Assembly: GCA_954871525.1 (NCBI GenBank)
Contig: OX940864.1
Coordinates: 6,876,001 to 6,940,000 of the forward strand
From: Parietaria judaica
Lineage: Eukaryota > Streptophyta > Magnoliopsida > Rosales > Urticaceae
DNA: 64,000 bases
Direction of reading: 5' to 3'
Below are positions 57,567 to 64,000 of the stretch, piece after piece (within the stretch, counting starts at the first letter, position 1; every line of letters starts with the position of its first letter). A program made the position numbers and the translations under genes. The notes beneath the pieces were generated by a model. It ran no database searches and was not told the DNA's origin. It saw only the letters and a program-made list of their open reading frames with translations.

Positions 57567-57950
57567 GGTTACTAAAACCCGGATTTTTCAATCAATATTT
57601 ATAAATATTTAATTTATTTTTATAATGTATATAAACTTGTTTTTGCTAAGTATTATATTCATAAACTAACATTAATACTTACTCAATATTCACTCAAAAA
57701 CGAAATCTATGTTTACAAAGTTTGGATTGGTGTATTAATGACTTTATAATTGTTTTTACTTCAAATAAAAAAAAAAAGTGGGTTAAAATCCGAGTTTTCA
57801 AATAAAACCGGGTAATTACCCGAACCGGATTTCCGGGTTTTGTCTTTAAAAACTGGGTTCGGGTTTGAAAACTCAAAACCCAGAATCGGGTTCGGGTTTC
57901 GGGTGATGAAAAAACTGGGTTTTTTACCCGGCTTCAGCCCTAATTTAAAT

Positions 57951-60900
57951 ACTTTTGCCTCTATCTAATTAACTTGGGTATCATCCGCTAAGCGAGGGCC
58001 TACACATTTACCGTGGAGCGTGGACCATGCCAACAAAATCTCTTGACTGATTGTCTCGTATCATATGTTAGCAAAGACTGAGGACACAGTGAATAAACGG
58101 ATGGGACCCACATACAATGAAGCGTCAAGATCAGCTTTGCCACGTGTACGGTCCACAAAATTCCAAGATCTCATGGTGGGTCTCACGGTATGAGCTACGG
58201 GAAAGATCTGTTAAGCTCTAACAATCTCTCTCTGCCATTCTCAACATGCAATTTCACGGCTTTGTCGTGAAACGTCTCCATCGGAGTTTGATCAGGTGAT
58301 CTTGACCGTCCGATTGGTTTTGGACGATTGTGGCCAAAGTTTATGATTGGATGTTTGTTAAAAGTTGTTCACATTTTTTTCTTTAATTATTAGGTCAACA
58401 TATAGTTTTAACTTTTAACCAAAGTTTTAAATATTGTCACTAAATAAAAATGGATGACTTTATTTTGGGAGTTTCTCGAAGCGTAATGGGTTTATCGGTG
58501 AATTTCTCTTTAAAATTTATCAACGAGTAACGGATTTACCGATATTTGTCTGGAATGATCTAATTTCGTCATATTTCACACTATCTTTGCTTGGCCAAGG
58601 ACCTCTCCATTTGGTCATCTGAGCAGATAAGTTGGATGATCTTCTCTTTTGTCAGAAGTTGAAAGTGGCTTTGTACGTACTTCCTTCTTACCAAGATATT
58701 ATTATGTTTAGATTCTTTTCCTATCTTCTATTTCTCATTCTTGCATGATCAATGAGGTCACCAAAAACTTTTATCAATATTAATATTTTCCTATTCCTTT
58801 ATTTCACATTAATCTTATATAATATATATATATATATATATTAGTTATAATTGTTACATTATCAAGAACTATGAACACATCGAGAACGAGTACATTAACC
58901 GAGACAACCAAGTGTTGCTTGCTAGCCAGAGCATTAACATCGGTGGAATATTTAAGAGACGAGTATGCACGAACTGCACTTGAAAGCAATAAAATTTAAC
59001 ATTTTTATTCACCAAAAAAGAAAATTTATATGTTATACGGCAAAAGTTCATTCGATAACTACACATCACATTATTTCAAGTCCCATTCTTCGCAAACAAT
59101 AGTTTCTCTTCTCGATATTTTCTTAATCATATTTCTTGATCATCTATATTCAACTTGGGATATTGCTAATCTTCCGCGCTTTAAATTAAGATATCAATAT
59201 ATCAAAATAGTCATGTCGTTGTTGATGTGTAACATCTATAGGGAATTAAAGTGTTTGTTTTCTACAATTCATAATTTGGAAAGACTACCATAAATCTTTA
59301 TGGTTAATTGTATTTTGGGTGATTGTTCCGTAGAAATATGCTATCGACATTGTATAAGTATTTTTATATATTTTTCGCGTGTGTTTTTATCTTAAAATTT
59401 TTATAGTTCCGAATCTGACTTTATAAGTACCTAGAGTGAGAAATCTATGAGCAACTTGGTTTGGAGATGTCAAGTTTCAAATTCTTATTTTGTAGCTCAT
59501 AATAGTGTGTGATTAACTTACTTATGGGTAGTCTAAATTTGGATTTAATTACTATGGTAAATTTTCTATATGAGTTAGAAATAAATTGTGGTAAGGACAT
59601 AAGTAGATAATTGTGGAAATACACACCATGTCTAACCTATCTTGTAATCTACAATGGCTTCATCAATACTCAAGCTAAGTCCTTTCATGGTCAACTTCTA
59701 TAGCTAAAAATGTCCACATAAAATTCAGGGACAAGAATAGTGGTGACAAAAAGATAGCCAATGTTGCCTTTTTTTTTTTTCTTTCTTTCTTTGATCAACT
59801 GAAAGGTATGTTTCACAATATGCTCCAAAACAATAGTCGAAGAAGGTTAACAAAGAGAATTTTCCTTAATTTTTTTTTTAATTTTGTTACCACCTATTTA
59901 TTAGGCTATCTTTTTTAAGACAATATGAAGAGTCATTTTCAAGGGATGAACAAATGGTGAGATAATTTGTGGCGAGGTACTTTGGAAATTTGAAGGGCGT
60001 GCAAGCGTTGGCCTCCACAACCCCACAAGCACAAAGAAAGCTCGCTTTGTGATAGTTGTCAATTTGAGCATAAAGATGTTGCCCTATATGTTTGGTCCAA
60101 TCAATACAATATATTTATTTAAATTAATTTAAGGACTAATGACAATGTAACTATTCAATATTTTGATTTTCGGCAGAAATTCGTTTTCAATTTTTTTTTC
60201 CTCTCATGGTCAAAGTTCGGATGTCCACTATTTTTATTCTCTTCAAATTCATCCACTTCTTGTTAAAGTCTTATCAGTGTTAAAAACAAAGTAAACAGAT
60301 TTCTGGAAGTGACACAGTGACACGTTTAAAACTTATAATTTTGAATTACGGAGAGAAGTAAAATTTAAGCGAAATTTTAGAGAGAAACAAATTAGTCGAC
60401 ATTGAGAATTTTGCTATGAATTTTTTTTGATACTTTTTATCACTTTATCCTTAATATTATACGACCCAAGATCCTATTGAGTGTTAACATCCTTCCATTA
60501 GGGCGAGATATTGTGTTTTGAGTCCTAGTTAGGGTTTAATGATGGCAATACTCTAAATAACCGAAGATACACCATATTTCTAATTTTGAATTTCAAAATA
60601 CTATCAGTTTATTGTAGATTTTACTTTTATATATATATATATATATAGTAAATGAATTTTTTTAATTCAAAATTCTTAAAAATTAGCATTTGAAGATGTG
60701 TATATAATAGAATTGTTTGAGAAAACTTGTCATCATCCTTTAATATATATATATATATATATATGGTAAATGAATTTTTTTAATTCAAAATTCTTAAAAA
60801 TTAGCATTTGAAGATGTGTATATAGTAGAATTGTGGCATCATCCTTTAATATATATATAAAGATTAATTTTGTTTATTAACGACTAATTATTAACCTTGA

Positions 60901-62663
60901 CTATTGGACCGAGAGTCCAATAGTCCAAATCAATTAACCTTTTTTTAAATCAAAATTAATTAACCATTTAATATAAATAGAACATGAAAGTTTGATTCCA
61001 TTGTAAACATGTATGGGAAATTTTGGTTCTGGATTTATCTGAGATTCAATATTGGGAATTCGGATTATACTGAATTAACGCAACTAACTATGGATGCGTT
61101 CTGATTATCAACGTTAGTTGTTTGTTCTATTGAGCCTTTAACGTGGTCCAATTGGAAGAAGAAAAGGAAAGAGCATGAATAGGAAAAAAAATAGTGGAAA
61201 AGAGGATTTACTTTAAGCTCTCAAAGAAAACCAATTGATCATAATTTTGAATCCCTTCGGGATGGACCTGAAATACTTAGTGCTTTTAGTCACCTCATGA
61301 TCATCTGAAAGCAGATTCTTCCATGAATGAATTGGAGAAGAGAGAGAGAGGCATCTTCTAGATATGGAAGCCCATAAAAGGCACAACACACCATTCAACG
61401 GCCTTCCCATGGAAAGTATAATGATAAACTTTTTCATAAGGAGAATTGAGGTAAGCACTTTTGTCTCGGAGAAGCCTCCTAGGAGTGAGGAATTTCAGTT
61501 ACTATTTTGAAAGAAAGAAAAATGTTCTAAAGAGACTCTAAGTCATTTGGCAGCTTTTGCATGCCTCTATTCTATAATGAATATATTTACAAAAAAATAT
61601 ACACTAAATCCAAAGCTTAAATCAATAGCCTTTTTCCATTTAAATTAATGGATACTTGTGGCTAAAGTATTTAAATACTTTTAAAATAGCGCGACATATC
61701 ATTAGTAAGTTTTCAATATTAAATACTCAAAATCGTAAAATTTGTGTTTTATATTAGTTTTTTTATATGTAATTATCGACGTTAAGTCATTTACATAAAT
61801 ATGTGTCATGCTGAAATCCCTAACGTGAGAATCTCAAAGCATAAAAAGTCTTAATTGGATATATTTACATGTGTAAAATACCTAACATTAACGGAGACAC
61901 ATGGGGGCTGGGGCGGAACAAATAGAAAAACACAAATTTCAAGTAGTACCTTTAAAGTACACACGCGTTATTTTGAATAAGTTTGGATACTTTTGATGCA
62001 ATTTTCCTAATTCTTAAGCCACAATCAAATCCTCTATGGGACCCAAATATATTGCATGGTTATAGAATATGATGGAAAAGTGCTTAGTTAAGTACTATAA
62101 TGATATAATCCAATGATTACTCACTGCTCTTCATCAGTGGATATTTCATGAATAATAACTACCCCTTGCTCGAGCCAATGAAGTGAAAAGAAAAAAAAAA
62201 TACCTTCAATAATTCACTATAGGAGAGTCAATTACCAAAGGAATCATATTCTTTGGTTCCATATTATTTTTCTTTAATAATGGTTGCATTCTTATCGTGT
62301 TCAAATTTGTTTTCATAATGCATTTGGCCAAAGAGAAACATGTATATATACAAATATATATCCTCCCATATAGACACCTATGATCGAATATTGCAAAAAT
62401 TAATGGTTACTTAGTAGCTAAGGAAACAAGTTAGAAGATGCTTCAAAAAAAGTTGTAATATACTTGGGAAAAAAATTGAGTATGTATGTAAACTATATAG
62501 AGTCGTGGAAATTCGAAATATATTCTAAAATAAATAGATTATATGTATGTAACCGAAATATATTCTAAAGTAAAAATAAATAGATTAGGCATTGCAATTA
62601 GAGAAATTAGGTAAAGGTTACTTTGTTTAGCAATTTACAATGCTTCTACAGGTTAAATCAATT
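57951..62663. other. gene-free stretch
   Basis: No protein-like frame. The block 57980-58330 looks promoter-like, with a CCACGTGT box near 58140 and GACCGTCCGATTGG near 58304, but no gene follows in either direction. TA runs lie near 58819 and in the 118-bp repeat at 60.6 kb. The segment 59930-60110 has more balanced composition and no frame. An 81-residue minus frame at 61213-61458 has no family resemblance I can name. Confidence 0.4.
60630..60865. repeat. two-copy tandem repeat, period 118 bp, with TA runs
   Basis: The unit GTAAATGAATTTTTTTAATT...AGCATTTGAAGATGTGTATA starts at 60648 and 60766, each copy preceded by a TA run. The second copy lacks about 15 bp. Confidence 0.8.
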
Positions 62664-62668
62664 ACTAA

Positions 62669-63370
62669 TGTAGAGGGCGATTCGCACCGCCTTGCAGTCA
62701 CAAAAATACACAAGCCAACACACAGATTGCACGAATGGATGAGTATCTTTGATTGATTATTATTACGAGAAGGCTCGGTTCCTTCCGTTTATAGCTTGGA
62801 ACTTTGGAGAGGAAAAACGAATACACGCACAGATTAACTCGGAGATGTTCTTGACGAACAAATCCAAGTGCTTCAAAGGCCAGCTCTATTTGATGACCCT
62901 TCTATCGCTTTCTCTCAGATTTCTGCTGACCCCCTCCAATGGGGGTCCTTTCCCCTATTTATAGAGAAGCTCTTGCGCTTTAGGCTCGAATTCCATGGAC
63001 GATCCTCTGATGGTCCCCCCTCCAAATATTCTGTGGTCCCCTCTTCTGGCATCCTCTGTTGAAACCAAGGAGGCTCGTTTCCACTAACGTTGTCGCCTGC
63101 CACCTCCTGAGCGCACTACCCAGCATTTAATGCTCGAGTCGTACACTCTTGTCGCATCTTCCAGGGATGCACTAGGCCTTAATGGGCCTCCCCCCGACCT
63201 TGGGTCTCGTCATCCAAACAAGCATCGACGAGCTCGGGCTGCCCCCCATCCATCACCCTCTTGACGGGCTGAGGGCCCATCACCACCTCGCCAACCTCCA
63301 CCCCCGTCGTTTCATTGGAAAACGACAAGTGTAAAGTTGAGGGTGGATTTGACCAAATCCGACCTTAACA
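62669..63370 (-). repeat. 3' LTR of an element extending beyond the window
   Basis: TGTAGAGGGCGATTCGCACC ... CCGACCTTAACA, about 700 bp, related to the LTR at 26472-27284 but clearly diverged. A minus-strand TATA (CTATAAATAG) is at about 62954-62963. A purine tract (minus AAAATGGGGGACTGAC) lies at 63371-63386. The element therefore reads right to left, with its 5' LTR outside the window. The expected duplicated pentamer is ACTAA (62664-62668). Confidence 0.85.
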
Positions 63371-63412
63371 GTCAGTCCCCCATTTTGTCAAGTGTAAACA
63401 CTTGAGAAAATG
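63371..63412 (-). other. polypurine tract and adjacent hairpin
   Basis: Arms CATTTTGTCAAGTG (63381-63394) and CACTTGAGAAAATG (63399-63412) pair at 13 of 14 positions around TAAA. The position and arm sequence correspond to 22181-22212 in the other element, with loop and mismatch site changed. Confidence 0.7.
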
Positions 63413-63717
63413 TAGAAGAAAAACGCACGACGCGACAACCCTCATCGGGCGACAAGACGATCTGTACGAGGGCCATCGTTCGACGACAATCTCCTCGCGA
63501 CGAGGAACTGACCCTACGCTGACGTGTCGAGGCCTGATCACTGCGAAGGCTGTCACATCTTGAATCCCATCCGTTAATGCGGGGTTTCCCATGCACTCGA
63601 GTACCTGCTTTATGGGATTTGCAACGGACCCATCATCTCGACCGTCGACAGGTTCCACACACCTTTATTACGGACCGTCCAATCGACTCGCGCCTCTTCA
63701 CCTTCTCCACGCGACCT

Positions 63718-63726
63718 TCCATATAA
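63718..63726 (+). promoter_or_regulatory. possible TATA element of the antisense ORF
   Basis: CCATATAAC lies about 115 bp before the ATG at 63837 in a CT-rich leader. Its spacing suits a plant promoter. Prediction only. Confidence 0.35.
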
Positions 63727-63836
63727 CCGCGCCTCCGTCTCTTTCCTCGGATTACTCATCCTTTCCCAAACACTTCAAACTCTCTCTTATCTGGCGATTC
63801 GCGCAACTTCCCAACTTCGTTCATCCTCGCCTAGCA

Positions 63837-64000
63837 ATGTCTCTCGCCGGCAAGATCTTTCAGACCAGGTCTCCCCTGTCCATCGTGACGGAGGCTAACC
63901 GTGAGCACTTCATCAAAAACTATATCGACAGCGAGAAGTGCCTCCTCCGGCTCCCGCACCCTGGTGAGCGCGCCAACGAGCCTCAAGACGACTGCATCGC
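63837..64000 (+). CDS. start of the antisense ORF of an LTR retrotransposon (transposase_28-like), cut by the window end
   Basis: An open frame of 54 codons starts MSLAGKIFQTRSPLSIVTEA and continues through FIKNYIDSEKCLLRLPHPGE to the window edge. The RLPHPGERANEP stretch resembles the start of the plant transposase_28 (PF04195, putative gypsy type transposon) domain. It lies 467 bp inside the 3' LTR and runs opposite to the element's own transcription, where Tat-lineage elements are known to carry extra antisense ORFs. Its role is unknown. Unlike the relic at 22.6-23.5 kb, this copy shows no break so far. Confidence 0.6.
   Translation, partial: MSLAGKIFQTRSPLSIVTEANREHFIKNYIDSEKCLLRLPHPGERANEPQDDCI

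Larger units (their letters stand above)
54840..57571 (+). mobile_element. young non-autonomous Copia-type LTR retrotransposon with captured gene fragments
   Basis: Two 217-bp LTRs (54845-55061 and 57350-57566) differ at two positions by eye. Their termini TATTAAG and CTTAATA are inverted. The 5-bp duplication GGTTA is exact at 54840-54844 and 57567-57571. The primer-binding site TGGTATCAGAGC (55062-55073) is the initiator-Met type usual for Copia elements. A purine tract GAGGGGGTG precedes the right LTR. There is no gag, protease, integrase or reverse transcriptase. Instead the interior carries a methyltransferase fragment and an F-box protein fragment of host origin. It depends on another element for movement. 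Confidence 0.92.
54655..57950. mobile_element. hAT-type element interrupted by a Copia-type retrotransposon
   Basis: Ends TAGGCCTGTAAAT at 54663 and CAGCCCTA at 57942, with exact 8-bp duplication ATTTAAAT at 54655-54662 and 57943-57950. Both subterminal regions are full of AACCGG/CCCGGTT motifs, like the nested MITE at 9953-10279. Without the inserted retrotransposon (54845-57566 plus one TSD copy) the element would be about 550 bp, a MITE. Confidence 0.85.

Noticed and set aside
61213..61458. 81-residue minus-strand frame as a small gene
   Set aside because: No recognisable motif, no splice or promoter context, and no conservation evidence in the window.

Overview
The window is nuclear DNA of a eudicot plant. 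It is AT-rich and intergenic-heavy, with GT-AG introns, an F-box/DUF295 gene, two HAIRY MERISTEM-type GRAS genes with exact miR171 target sites, and many class I and class II transposons. I do not name a species.

Layout. 1-3.1 kb: a minus-strand F-box/DUF295 gene, probably with a 5' UTR intron. 5.4-10.5 kb: a Mutator-like foldback element with an exact 9-bp target duplication, then a hAT-type element containing a second hAT-type element, each with an exact 8-bp duplication. 12.6-14.6 kb: HAM-A. 17.9-18.2 kb: a TCGCGA-rich hAT MITE. 20.7-21.4 kb: a probable hAT element. 21.6-27.3 kb: a minus-oriented non-autonomous LTR element with PBS and PPT, relics of gag and of an antisense ORF, and about 1.5 kb of tandem small hairpins. 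27.3-29.4 kb: DNA related to the upstream region of HAM-A, carrying a MITE and a solo LTR. 29.4-46.5 kb: a solo LTR, an 823-bp repeat, a 37-exon relic of UTP10/HEATR1, the second 823-bp repeat and a further solo LTR. 47.4-49.3 kb: HAM-B. 50.2-53.1 kb: small DNA elements and a different long LTR. 54.7-57.9 kb: a hAT-type element holding a young non-autonomous Copia-type element that carries methyltransferase and F-box fragments. 58-62.6 kb: no gene seen. 62.7 kb to the end: an LTR and the start of a new antisense ORF.

History as I infer it. A block of at least 8 kb with HAM and its flanks was duplicated in tandem (about 10.9-19.2 kb and 27.3-54.1 kb). Sequences downstream of the two genes still match in patches. 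In the second copy the upstream DNA ends at 29387 at a solo LTR, and the core promoter resumes near 46.98 kb, so about 17.5 kb with the UTP10 relic now separates HAM-B from its ancestral distal promoter. Intact coding genes are few: the F-box gene, HAM-A and HAM-B. Everything else protein-like belongs to transposons or is broken.

All alignments were made by eye. Positions of TE ends with exact target duplications are firm. Identities are approximate.
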